Assembly (NCBI RefSeq): GCF_013817205.1
Contig: NZ_JACDDD010000035.1
Span: forward strand, 1 to 36,501
Direction: 5' to 3'
DNA from: Polaromonas sp.
Lineage (GTDB): Bacteria > Pseudomonadota > Gammaproteobacteria > Burkholderiales > Burkholderiaceae_C
Length of the DNA: 36,501 nt
The position numbers and the translations under genes are program-made. Positions within the stretch are counted from its first letter, which is position 1, and the number at the start of each line of letters is the position of its first letter. Shown piece by piece: positions 15,012 through 22,694 of the stretch. The notes beneath the pieces were generated by a model, which saw only the letters and a list, made by a program, of their open reading frames with translations, searched no databases and had not been told where the DNA came from.

Positions 15012-15848
15012 ATGCACACCGCGACCATTGACTGCCTGCTTGAATACGACGTAGCCAGCGCCACCCATTTTCTGTTCAACATCGAGGCGGCTTTCCACGA
15101 CAGCCACAAGGTGATTGAAGAACGCCTGAGCGTCACGCCCAGCGTCAAGGTCCGCCATTTTTGCGACGAGCGCAATGGCAACCGCTTCTTCCGGCTTGAT
15201 GCGCCGCGCGGCCTGCTCTCGGTCAACTACCACGCGCAAGTCGAGCTGCACCATGCGCTCGTGCCGTTGCACCTGGACGAGGTGCCGGTGACGGCGGTGC
15301 CCGACGATGCCATGCATTTTCTGATGCCCAGCCGTTATTGCGAATCGGACATCATGAGCCGGGCGGCGCAGCAACTTTTTGGTCATCTGCCGCTGGGCCT
15401 GTCGCGGGTGCGCGCCATCGAAAGCTGGATCCACGACTCCATCCACTACCTGCCAGGTTTCAGCAACTCCACCACCACGGCGCAGGAGGTGTTTGTGCAG
15501 CGTGCTGGCGTCTGCCGCGACTTTGCGCACCTGGGCATCACGCTGTGCCGCGCGCTGAACATCCCCGCGCGGCTCGTGGTGGGTTATGTGTATTTTGACG
15601 AACCGCCGCAAGACTTCCATGCGGTGTTCGAAGCCTGGCTGGACGGCCGCTGGGTGATGTTTGATCCCACCCGTATGGCGCCCATAGACCGGCTGGTGCG
15701 CATAGGCACGGGGCGTGATGCCAAGGACGTGGCCTTTGCCACCATTTTTGGTGGCGTCATGATGTTGCGCAAGGAGATCACCATCGAGCAGGGCGACATC
15801 CGTCCCGGTGAGGCTTTCTCGTCGCAGCCCGAGGTGCTGACGGCCTGA
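15012..15848 (+). CDS. transglutaminase-like cysteine protease family protein
   Basis: The 278-residue protein has an N-terminal beta-rich domain (about 1-110) and a transglutaminase core. The triad is visible as Cys168 (QRAGVCRDFAHLGITLCRAL), His203 (QDFHAVFEAWLDGRW) and Asp218 (MFDPTR). Bacterial members act as proteases, amidases or cross-linkers; the substrate is unknown. No signal peptide is evident, so it is probably cytoplasmic. I chose the ATG at 15012 because the typical N-terminus of the family begins there (HTATIDCLLEYDV); the frame continues upstream without similarity. It ends 18 bases from the convergent aldolase. Confidence 0.85.
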   Translation: MHTATIDCLLEYDVASATHFLFNIEAAFHDSHKVIEERLSVTPSVKVRHFCDERNGNRFFRLDAPRGLLSVNYHAQVELHHALVPLHLDEVPVTAVPDDAMHFLMPSRYCESDIMSRAAQQLFGHLPLGLSRVRAIESWIHDSIHYLPGFSNSTTTAQEVFVQRAGVCRDFAHLGITLCRALNIPARLVVGYVYFDEPPQDFHAVFEAWLDGRWVMFDPTRMAPIDRLVRIGTGRDAKDVAFATIFGGVMMLRKEITIEQGDIRPGEAFSSQPEVLTA

Positions 15849-15866
15849 TCGCCGGCGGCTTACCGC

Positions 15867-16637
15867 TTATGCGCTGTAGCCCGGGTCCAGCCGGTCCAGC
15901 TTGCGGATCAGTGAAGGCCAGACAAATGCCCCGCCCATGCCGCCGGTCTGCACCCGCATGGCTTCAGCCACGCCTTTGACAATTTGCGGGTTCACCGGGA
16001 TCAGCTCCCCGCCGGCCTGCGCGTCAAGCTGGATGCGGCAGGTGTTCTCAAAGGTGTACATGCTGAGGAAGGCATCGGCCACCGTCTTGCCGACCACCAG
16101 CAGGCCGTGGTTGCGCAGCATCAAAAAGTTAGCCCTGCCCAAGTCGGCCTGCAGCCGTGGTTTCTCGTCGTCGCGGAAGGCCACGCCTTCATAGTCGTGA
16201 TAGGCCAGAGAGCCCAGCACAAAGGTCGACTGCTGGCTGATCGGAAGCACGCCGCACTTCTGCGCGCTGACGGCCACACCGGCGCGTGTGTGGGTGTGCA
16301 TCACGCAACCGGCATCGGCGCGTGCTTCGTGCACCGCGCTGTGAATCACAAAGCCGGCCGGGTTCACCGGAAACGGCGAGTCAATCACCTTGTTGCACTT
16401 TTCGTCGACCTTGACCAGGCTGGACGCGGTGATCTCGTCGAACATCAGGCCGTAGGGATTGATCAAAAAGTGATGCTGGCCCGAACCGCTGACCGACTCG
16501 GGCAGCTTCGCGCTGATGTGGGTGAACACCAGATCGCTCCAGCCGTACAGGGCGGCTAGCCGGTAGCAGGCGGCGAGTTCGCAGCGCAGTTGCCATTCTT
16601 CGGCGCTGACGACTTCTTTCAGTGAGGGGATGTGCAT
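15867..16637 (-). CDS. class II aldolase/adducin family protein
   Basis: The 256-residue protein contains the class II aldolase fold: LAACYRLAALYGWSDLVFTH near the N-terminus, the metal-binding pair in CVMHTHTRAGVAVSAQ, the later metal His in MLRNHGLLVVGKTVADAF, and LINPYGLMFDEITASSLVKV. Members are Zn-dependent aldolases, epimerases or decarboxylases; substrate specificity cannot be read here. It lies downstream of and in the same direction as the AraC-type regulator (91-base gap), so the two may be transcribed together. Confidence 0.85.
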   Translation of the reverse strand: MHIPSLKEVVSAEEWQLRCELAACYRLAALYGWSDLVFTHISAKLPESVSGSGQHHFLINPYGLMFDEITASSLVKVDEKCNKVIDSPFPVNPAGFVIHSAVHEARADAGCVMHTHTRAGVAVSAQKCGVLPISQQSTFVLGSLAYHDYEGVAFRDDEKPRLQADLGRANFLMLRNHGLLVVGKTVADAFLSMYTFENTCRIQLDAQAGGELIPVNPQIVKGVAEAMRVQTGGMGGAFVWPSLIRKLDRLDPGYSA

Positions 16638-16728
16638 GGGGGTATCTCCGTGGGGTGTTTGTCGTGCGACATTACGCTATGAAATCAGGAGCTGCTGACG
16701 CCCGAGGGACATGGGTCAGCGGCCAGGA

Positions 16729-17694
16729 TCAGTGCTGAAGCGGCGCCGCTGCAGCCTGCCGGAAGGCGCTGGGACTTTGCCCGGTGTGTTCGCGGAACAC
16801 GCGGCTGAAATGCGAGAGGTTGTTAAAGCCCCAGGACAACGCAATGCCGGTGATGGCACGTGACTGCGGCCCGGTTTGCTGGATCTCGCGGATGCAGGCC
16901 TGCAGCCGCAGCCGCAGGATGTAGCTGGCCAGGGTGTCGTCCCCGCCGACAAAGGCGTTGTGCAAGTGCCGCTTGCTGCAGTTGAGCGCGTGCGCGATCT
17001 GGTCAATCGACAGCGCCGGGTCACGCAGGTTGACCGCGACATAGGCGCGGATGCGGTCTTTCAGCGCCTCACGTTGTGTCAGTGCCGTGCTTTGTCCGGC
17101 CAGCTCGATCAGCGACAGCCGCACCAGTTGCGCAATCAACTCCCCTGCACCGTGCGCGGCAGCGGCGCTCATATTGGGCAGCTCCTGGTAAGTGCTGCGC
17201 ATGGTGGCCAGCGCCACGCGCGAGATGCCGCTGGCGCCACCGACGTGGCGGGCCATCAGGGTGTCGAGCTGCAGGCCGCGCTCGACGATCAGCGCCTTGG
17301 GCAGCATCACGATCAGGTGCTCGACGCGTTCGGGGTTGTCCACCGCATAGGCGTCGGTGGTGTCGTAAATGGTCCACGCGCCGGGGCTGACCCAGGCACT
17401 GCGACCCCTTTGCTGGACACCGGCGCGGCCTTGCAGTGGCGCGACGATCTTGAAGTAACCCTCATCGCAGGTGCGCGCCATGTCGGCGCTGCGCACGACG
17501 CGGTGGCGATTGGCCTCAAGTTTGGTCAGGATGACGTCACCGGCGTGGCCAGAGGCCATGTGGCCGTCGAAGTCGGTGTCGCCGTAGAGGTCGGACTCCA
17601 GGCCGCCGAAGTGTTTCCAGATCCACTCGCGCCACACCGGCGCACGCTCGCGCGGGGCGACATTGTCGGTGGATACCAGGGTGGCTGCGGTCAT
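16729..17694 (-). CDS. AraC-family transcriptional regulator
   Basis: The 321-residue protein has an N-terminal ligand/dimerisation domain of the AraC_binding_2 (FeaR-like) type (VISP-like GAWTIYDTTDAYAVDNPERV, EHLIVMLPK) and a C-terminal AraC DNA-binding domain. The two helix-turn-helices are LSIDQIAHALNCSKRHLHNA and AITGIALSWGFNNLSHFSRV, followed by FREHTGQSPSAFR. It is divergent from the ABC importer operon and upstream of the aldolase gene, making it the likely local regulator. The AraC_binding_2 group includes regulators of aromatic amine and acid catabolism. A GC-rich dispersed element lies directly upstream of the start. Confidence 0.88.
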   Translation of the reverse strand: MTAATLVSTDNVAPRERAPVWREWIWKHFGGLESDLYGDTDFDGHMASGHAGDVILTKLEANRHRVVRSADMARTCDEGYFKIVAPLQGRAGVQQRGRSAWVSPGAWTIYDTTDAYAVDNPERVEHLIVMLPKALIVERGLQLDTLMARHVGGASGISRVALATMRSTYQELPNMSAAAAHGAGELIAQLVRLSLIELAGQSTALTQREALKDRIRAYVAVNLRDPALSIDQIAHALNCSKRHLHNAFVGGDDTLASYILRLRLQACIREIQQTGPQSRAITGIALSWGFNNLSHFSRVFREHTGQSPSAFRQAAAAPLQH

Positions 17695-17703
17695 GCTGCC
17701 TCC

Positions 17704-17771
17704 TGCCGAGCCGCCTCAAAGGAGGCATGCGGCCCCGCTGGGGGCAGCGAACGAATGTGAGCGAGGGGGGT
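17704..17771 (-). repeat. GC-rich palindromic element upstream of the AraC-type gene (copy 2)
   Basis: On the minus strand it reads GACCCCCCTCGCTCACATTC, GTTCGCTGCCCCCAGCGGGG, then CCTCCTTTGAGGCGGCTCGG. The blocks CCCCC(T/A)CGCT, CGCTGCCCCC, GGGGC and GGCGGC-CGGC appear in the same order as in copy 1. It sits in the leader of the AraC-type gene, between its start and the region where the divergent promoters must lie. Confidence 0.65.
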
Positions 17772-17992
17772 CATGATGCGTCCTGTTGGGGGCTCGGGGC
17801 CTGCCGTGGGCCCATGGCAAAGATTATGGGTGTTGCGCCATGTTCTGTTGCGCCGTGAGGTCAAGGGTTAACCCCAGTCGCTGTGCGCTGGCCGACAACT
17901 GCTTTGTGCGCGCTCAGCAAAGCGCGGCGGGCTGGCCTTAATTACCATCGCGTTTGCACTGCCCTCCGGGCGCTTACAACAAGGAGCACAAC

Positions 17993-19192
17993 ATGGTCCA
18001 GCCATCCAGACGCATATTGATTCAGGGCGCCGCCGCCGCCGTCGGTGCGGCCGCCTTTGCCCCGCATCTTTTGGCCCAACCCAAGCCGGTGCGCGTGGGT
18101 TACGCCATCGCGCGCACCGGTCCGTGGACGGGCGGCGCGCAGGTCAGCCAGGAGCCCAACTATTTGCTGTGGGCCGAGCAGCAGAACGCCGCAGGCGGCA
18201 TCGATGTCAAGGGCACCAAACGCCCGATCGAGCTGATCAGCTCGGACGACCGCAGCGACATCGAGACCTGCGTGCGCTCATACGAGAAGCTGATGGGCAG
18301 CGACAAGGTCGATCTGATCCTGCCGCCCTGGGGCTCAAACGCCAACTTTGCCGTGGCCCCGCTGGCCAACCGCATGGGCTATCCGCTGCTGGCGCCGACC
18401 GCCCTGTCCAGGCGGCTGGCCGAGATGAAGCTGCCGTATTTCTTCCTGCTGCTGCAGCAGCCCGCGCCGATGACGAACGCACTGGTGGATATGCTCAAGG
18501 CCAACGGGGTGCGCAGTGTGGCGGTGATTTACGTCGATGACTTGTTTGGCCTGGAGAACTATGCCGCGCTGAAGGTGGCGCTGCAGGGCACGAACATCAG
18601 CATGGTGGAGGACAAGAGCTATCCGGCCGGGGTCAAGGACCTGTCGCCGGTGCTGCGCAGCATCCGCGACAAGAACCCCGATGCCTTCATCGGCTTCACC
18701 TACCCGCCCGACACCATTTTGGCGAGCAAGCAGGCCAAGGAGGTCGGCTTTAACCCGAAGTTCTTCTACGCCTCGGTCGGCACCGCCTTTCAGCTCTACA
18801 AAAATGTGATGACGCCCGCCGGGGCCGAGGGCGTGCTGGGCATGGGGTCGTGGAACAGCAAGACCAGCCCCGGTGCACGTGCCTACTTTGACGCCCACAC
18901 CAAGAAATTTGCCGGCAAGGAGCCCGACCGCTGGGCCAGCGGCGCCTGCTGGGCCAGCCTGGAGATCCTGACGGCTGGCGTGGCCAAAACCGGTCTGGAC
19001 CGCAAGGCGCTGCGTGACTACGTGGCCAACACCACGCACAAGACCATCCTGGGTGACATCAAGTTCACCGGCAGCGAAAACACCGCCACGCCGGGCACGG
19101 TGAGTCAGTGGCAAAACGGCGAGTTCGAGGTGGTGTGGCCCGAGAAGATTGCCACCGCCAAACTCAACGCGGCCAAGCCGGCCTGGAAGTAA
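17993..19192 (+). CDS. branched-chain-type ABC transporter periplasmic binding protein
   Basis: The 399-residue protein is a LivJ/LivK-like (type I periplasmic binding) protein. It starts with a twin-arginine export signal, PSRRILIQGAAAAVGAAAFA, with likely cleavage after HLLAQ. The mature part shows RVGYAIARTGPWTGGAQ and ELISSDDRSDIETCVRSYEK, typical of this fold. AAGGAG at 17980 precedes the ATG at 17993; a TTG-started frame 13 codons upstream is unlikely. It is the first gene of a complete five-gene importer. Presence of an aldehyde dehydrogenase downstream suggests an aromatic or other organic-acid ligand rather than an amino acid (inference). Confidence 0.9.
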   Translation: MVQPSRRILIQGAAAAVGAAAFAPHLLAQPKPVRVGYAIARTGPWTGGAQVSQEPNYLLWAEQQNAAGGIDVKGTKRPIELISSDDRSDIETCVRSYEKLMGSDKVDLILPPWGSNANFAVAPLANRMGYPLLAPTALSRRLAEMKLPYFFLLLQQPAPMTNALVDMLKANGVRSVAVIYVDDLFGLENYAALKVALQGTNISMVEDKSYPAGVKDLSPVLRSIRDKNPDAFIGFTYPPDTILASKQAKEVGFNPKFFYASVGTAFQLYKNVMTPAGAEGVLGMGSWNSKTSPGARAYFDAHTKKFAGKEPDRWASGACWASLEILTAGVAKTGLDRKALRDYVANTTHKTILGDIKFTGSENTATPGTVSQWQNGEFEVVWPEKIATAKLNAAKPAWK

Positions 19193-19215
19193 GCCTGGCT
19201 AATTAGTCCTCTGTG

Positions 19216-19240
19216 GGCGGGCGTCACGGCCCGCCGTTTT
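19216..19240 (+). terminator. intercistronic hairpin after the binding-protein gene
   Basis: GGCGGGC / GCCCGCC form a 7-bp GC stem around GTCACG, followed by GTTTTAT. Such a structure between the binding-protein gene and the permease genes commonly gives partial termination or 3' protection, so that binding protein exceeds the membrane components. The short T run suggests partial, not complete, termination. Confidence 0.6.
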
Positions 19241-19283
19241 ATCCGTCTCTGCCTGCCCCGGCCATCGCTGGCGCGGGCGGCTC

Positions 19284-20171
19284 ATGTACCTCATCATGTC
19301 AACTACTGCCTGGCTCGAACTGATCGCCTCTGGTTTGATTGCCGGGGGTATTTATGCGCTTGTGGCGCTGGGGCTCAATCTTCAGTACGGCCTGATGCGC
19401 ATCCTGAACATTGCGCACGGCGAGTTTTTGATGCTGGGCGCCTACCTGACCTGGATGGCGCAGACCTCACTCGGTGTCTCGCCGCTGTTGATGGTGCCGG
19501 TGTCCTTTGCGGTGCTGATGGCGCTGGGTGTGGTGATTCACAAGCTGTGTTTCCGGCGGCTCACCATCACCTCGCCGAATCTGGACATCTTCGAGGCGCG
19601 CGGCTTGATGGTGGCGTTTGGCCTGATGTTTCTGGTGCAGAACTTCGCCTCCTGGATGTGGGGCGGCGAGCTGCGCGGCTACGACTATCTGGCCGAGCCG
19701 GTGAAGTTTGGCGCCGCGCAGTTTGCTGGCAACAAGCTGCTGGTGTTCGGCCTGGCGTTGTTGTTTAGCGGGGCCCTGATTGTGCTGTTGCGCTACACGC
19801 TCTTGGGCAAGGGCGTGCGTGCGCTGATGCAGTCGCCGACCGGCGCGCAGCTGGTGGGCATTGACACCCAGCGACTGCACCCGCTGATGTTCGGCATCGG
19901 CCTGGGCCTGTCGGGTGTGGCGGGCTGCCTGCTGTCGATGGCCTACACCATCAGCCCCAGCATGGGCGAGCCCTACACCATCACGGCGCTGATCGTCATC
20001 ACCCTGGGCGGTTTTGGCAGCATGAGCGGCGCCCTGCTGGGAGGCCTGTTGCTGGGCGTGATCGAGGCGCTGGGTATGCACTTAACCAACCCGTCGCTCA
20101 AGGCCTTGTTGTCCTACAGCGTGTTTATTGCGGTGCTGCTGCTGCGGCCCCGCGGATTGTTTGCCAAATGA
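19284..20171 (+). CDS. branched-chain-type ABC transporter permease, LivH-like
   Basis: The 295-residue integral membrane protein has about eight hydrophobic segments and the LivH hallmarks ASGLIAGGIYALVALGLNLQ, MRILNIAHGEFLMLGAYLTW and, near the end, TITALIVITLGGFGSMSGAL. It forms the inner-membrane channel with the LivM-like partner. An ATG four codons later (19296) is an alternative start. It overlaps the next gene by four bases (ATGA), so the two are translationally coupled. Confidence 0.93.
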   Translation: MYLIMSTTAWLELIASGLIAGGIYALVALGLNLQYGLMRILNIAHGEFLMLGAYLTWMAQTSLGVSPLLMVPVSFAVLMALGVVIHKLCFRRLTITSPNLDIFEARGLMVAFGLMFLVQNFASWMWGGELRGYDYLAEPVKFGAAQFAGNKLLVFGLALLFSGALIVLLRYTLLGKGVRALMQSPTGAQLVGIDTQRLHPLMFGIGLGLSGVAGCLLSMAYTISPSMGEPYTITALIVITLGGFGSMSGALLGGLLLGVIEALGMHLTNPSLKALLSYSVFIAVLLLRPRGLFAK

Positions 20172-21148
20172 GCGCTTCAAGACAAATTCTGGTCAGGGAT
20201 CTGCTGGTGCTACTGGCCTTTGTCGGCTGGGCGCTGGCGCTGCCGCACTACGGCAGCGAGTTTGTGGTGTCCATGGCGCTGACCTGCCTGATGTACGTGG
20301 CCCTGTCGTCGAGCTGGGGGCTGTTTTGCGGCAGCACGCGCTATCTGTCGCTGGCCACCTCGGCTTTCTTTGGCATTGGCGCCTACACCAGCGCGCTGGT
20401 GCTGGGCGAGTTGTCGTGGGTGCAGGCGATCTTGCTGGGTGCCGCGCTGGCGGCGCTGGTGGCCGTCATCATGGGGGCGGCAGTGTTGCACCTGCGCGGC
20501 ACCTACTTTGCGGTGCTGACCTTCGGCATGACCGAGTTGATTCTGCATGCGGTGACTTACTTCGAGAAAAAGGTGACCGGCACGGTAGGCCGGGTGCTGA
20601 CCGTGATTCCAGATCGCGACACGATCTACCTGACCGTGCTGGCGCTGGCGGTGCTGGCGGTGGGTGTGTCGATCATCGTGCGGCGCAGTCGCTTCGGTCT
20701 GGCGCTGATGGGCATAGGCGCCGATGAGCAGCGCGCCCAGACATTGGGCGTGAACACGCGTCTGATCAAGATTGCCGGTTTTGCGCTGACGGCGGCGTTT
20801 GCCGGTGCCGTGGGCGCAGCCATGGCGGTGCGCTGGACCTACATCGACCCGCACACGGTGTTCAACCCCTTCATCGGTTTTCAGACCGTGCTGATTGCCC
20901 TGATCGGTGGCGCCACCACGCTGTGGGGGCCACTGATTGCCGCCATTGTGTTCAGCGTGCTGGCCGAGTCGCTGCGCCTGCAGTTTCCGCAGATCTACAT
21001 GATGTCGCTGGGCCTGTTGCTGATCCTGAGCGTGCTCTACCTGCCGGGCGGACTGGCCTCGCTGCGCTGGACCACCTTCAGCGGCTGGTGGCGTGACAGC
21101 CGCGGTTGGCTGCGCCGCTTGAAAGACCGGGAGCGCAAGAATGGCTGA
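20168..21148 (+). CDS. branched-chain-type ABC transporter permease, LivM-like
   Basis: The 326-residue membrane protein is the second permease. Conserved segments include SSSWGLFCGSTRYLSLATSA, FFGIGAYTSALVLGEL, FGLALMGIGADEQRAQTLGV and the C-terminal IGFQTVLIALIGGATTLWGP with LYLPGGLASL. The C-terminus is basic. The gene overlaps the LivH-like gene by four bases and the LivG-like gene by eight. Confidence 0.93.
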   Translation: MSASRQILVRDLLVLLAFVGWALALPHYGSEFVVSMALTCLMYVALSSSWGLFCGSTRYLSLATSAFFGIGAYTSALVLGELSWVQAILLGAALAALVAVIMGAAVLHLRGTYFAVLTFGMTELILHAVTYFEKKVTGTVGRVLTVIPDRDTIYLTVLALAVLAVGVSIIVRRSRFGLALMGIGADEQRAQTLGVNTRLIKIAGFALTAAFAGAVGAAMAVRWTYIDPHTVFNPFIGFQTVLIALIGGATTLWGPLIAAIVFSVLAESLRLQFPQIYMMSLGLLLILSVLYLPGGLASLRWTTFSGWWRDSRGWLRRLKDRERKNG

Positions 21149-21896
21149 GCTCCTGTTAGAGGCGCGTGACATCACGGTGCGCTTCGGCGGCCTGACCGCC
21201 GTGGACGCGGTCAACGCCACGTTTCGCGCGGGTGAACTGGTGGGCATCATCGGCCCCAACGGCGCGGGCAAGACCACGTTTTTCAACGCGATTTCGGGCG
21301 TGCAGATGCCGACCTCGGGTCAGCTGCTGGTGGCAGGGCGTAACCTGAGCGGCCAGGCGCCGCACCACTACGCGGCGGCCGGCATTGCGCGCACCTTCCA
21401 GACGCCGCGCGTGTTTGCCGACATGCCAGTGGCCGCCAACATCGACTTCGGCCTGAAGTTCGCGGGCCGCCACCGAAAGGGCGCGTGGCAGCTGCGTGAC
21501 GAGGCGAGCATTCTTGAACTGATTGGGCTGGAGGCGCAGGCAGACTTGCCGGCCGGTGCCATCACCCCGTCGCAGCAGCGCGCGCTGGAAATCGGCATGG
21601 CGCTGGCCACGCGCCCGCGCCTGCTGCTGCTCGACGAGGTGGCGGCCGGCCTGACCGAGGCCGAGATCGAGAACATGGCGCTGCTGATACGCCGCATGCG
21701 TGACGAGCTTGGCCTGACAGTGGTGTGGATAGAACACGCGGTGACGACGCTTCTGCGCCATGTCGAGCGTGTGATCGTGCTGCACCAGGGCCGCGTGATT
21801 GCCGACGGCACGCCGGCCGAGGTGGTGCGTAATGCCGAAGTGATTGAAGCCTATCTGGGTGATGAGATGGTGGAAACGCCAGGGGTGTCGGCATGA
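21141..21896 (+). CDS. branched-chain-type ABC transporter ATPase, LivG-like
   Basis: The 251-residue ATPase has Walker A GPNGAGKTTFFNAISG, the Q-loop region GIARTFQTPRVFADM, Walker B RLLLLDEVAAGLTEAE and the switch His in VVWIEHAVTTLL. The signature motif is unusual: where LivG proteins normally have LSYGQQRxLEI, this one reads ITPSQQRALEIGMALA, so the usual LS-G is replaced by TPS. Related LivG/LivF-like proteins tolerate some variation here, so activity is likely but worth testing. It overlaps both neighbours. Confidence 0.92.
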   Translation: MAELLLEARDITVRFGGLTAVDAVNATFRAGELVGIIGPNGAGKTTFFNAISGVQMPTSGQLLVAGRNLSGQAPHHYAAAGIARTFQTPRVFADMPVAANIDFGLKFAGRHRKGAWQLRDEASILELIGLEAQADLPAGAITPSQQRALEIGMALATRPRLLLLDEVAAGLTEAEIENMALLIRRMRDELGLTVVWIEHAVTTLLRHVERVIVLHQGRVIADGTPAEVVRNAEVIEAYLGDEMVETPGVSA

Positions 21897-22663
21897 TGTG
21901 GTACGCCCCGTCCTTTGTGCTCGGCGCGTCAAGCCATGCCCATCTGAAGGTCCAGGGCCTGAGCGCAGGTTATGGCGCCTTCCTGGTGCTGCGTGATGTG
22001 ACGCTGGAAATCAAACCCGGCCTGACCGTCATCCTGGGCCCGAACGGTGCCGGCAAGACCACCTTGCTCAAAGCCCTGTCGGGTCTGATTCCGCGCGGAG
22101 GCGAGATCCTGCTGGACGATCAGAAGCTGCCGCGCAAAACCAGCGAGATCGTGCAGCGCGGCATGTCCCTGGTGCCCGAGGGCCGGCAGTTGTTTCCGCA
22201 GATGACGGTGACTGAAAACCTCGAACTCGGCGGGTGGCTGGTCGGCAAGGCCGAACGCGCGCGGCGACTGGAGCAGGCCTTCAATGACTTTCCCAAGCTG
22301 CGCGAACGCGCGCAACAACTGGCCGGCACCATGAGCGGCGGCGAGCAGCAGATGGTGGCGGTGGCCCGCGCCATGATGAGTGCGCCGCGCCTGCTGATGC
22401 TCGACGAGCCTTCGCTGGGCCTGGCGCCGCGCATGGTCGATGAGCTGCTGGCGATCACGCGCCGCATTGCCGACGCCGGCACCACCGTGCTGATGGTCGA
22501 GCAGAACGTCAAGAAGGCGCTGGCTGTGGCCGACCGTGGCTACGTGCTGGAGCGCGGCACGCTGGTGGCCAGCGGACCCGCTGCACTGCTGGCGCGTTCG
22601 ACGGTGATTCGCGAGGCCTACCTGGGGGCGGGCGCTGCCGTGCCAGCCGCCAAACCTGTTTGA
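21893..22663 (+). CDS. branched-chain-type ABC transporter ATPase, LivF-like
   Basis: The 256-residue second ATPase has Walker A GPNGAGKTTLLKALSGL, the EGRQLFPQMTVTENLELG segment characteristic of LivF, the intact signature GTMSGGEQQMVAVARAMM, Walker B LLMLDEPSLGLAP and the switch region MVEQNVKKAL. A 15-residue N-terminal stretch (MMWYAPSFVLGASSHA) precedes the usual start of the domain. It overlaps the LivG-like gene by four bases (ATGA) and lies just upstream of the aldehyde dehydrogenase gene. Confidence 0.93.
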   Translation: MMWYAPSFVLGASSHAHLKVQGLSAGYGAFLVLRDVTLEIKPGLTVILGPNGAGKTTLLKALSGLIPRGGEILLDDQKLPRKTSEIVQRGMSLVPEGRQLFPQMTVTENLELGGWLVGKAERARRLEQAFNDFPKLRERAQQLAGTMSGGEQQMVAVARAMMSAPRLLMLDEPSLGLAPRMVDELLAITRRIADAGTTVLMVEQNVKKALAVADRGYVLERGTLVASGPAALLARSTVIREAYLGAGAAVPAAKPV

Positions 22664-22694
22664 AATTTCCCCTGACTATTTTTTGGAGAACCCT

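Noticed and set aside
14718-15620. 300-codon open frame opposite the transglutaminase-like gene
   Set aside because: The plus-strand gene has a complete Cys-His-Asp triad; the minus frame has no family features and is rich in His/Arg/Gln, typical of an antisense shadow.
20210-21286. 358-codon open frame opposite the LivM-like gene
   Set aside because: Its sequence is dominated by His, Gln and Arg and it spans two real genes with overlapping stops and starts; it is a shadow.
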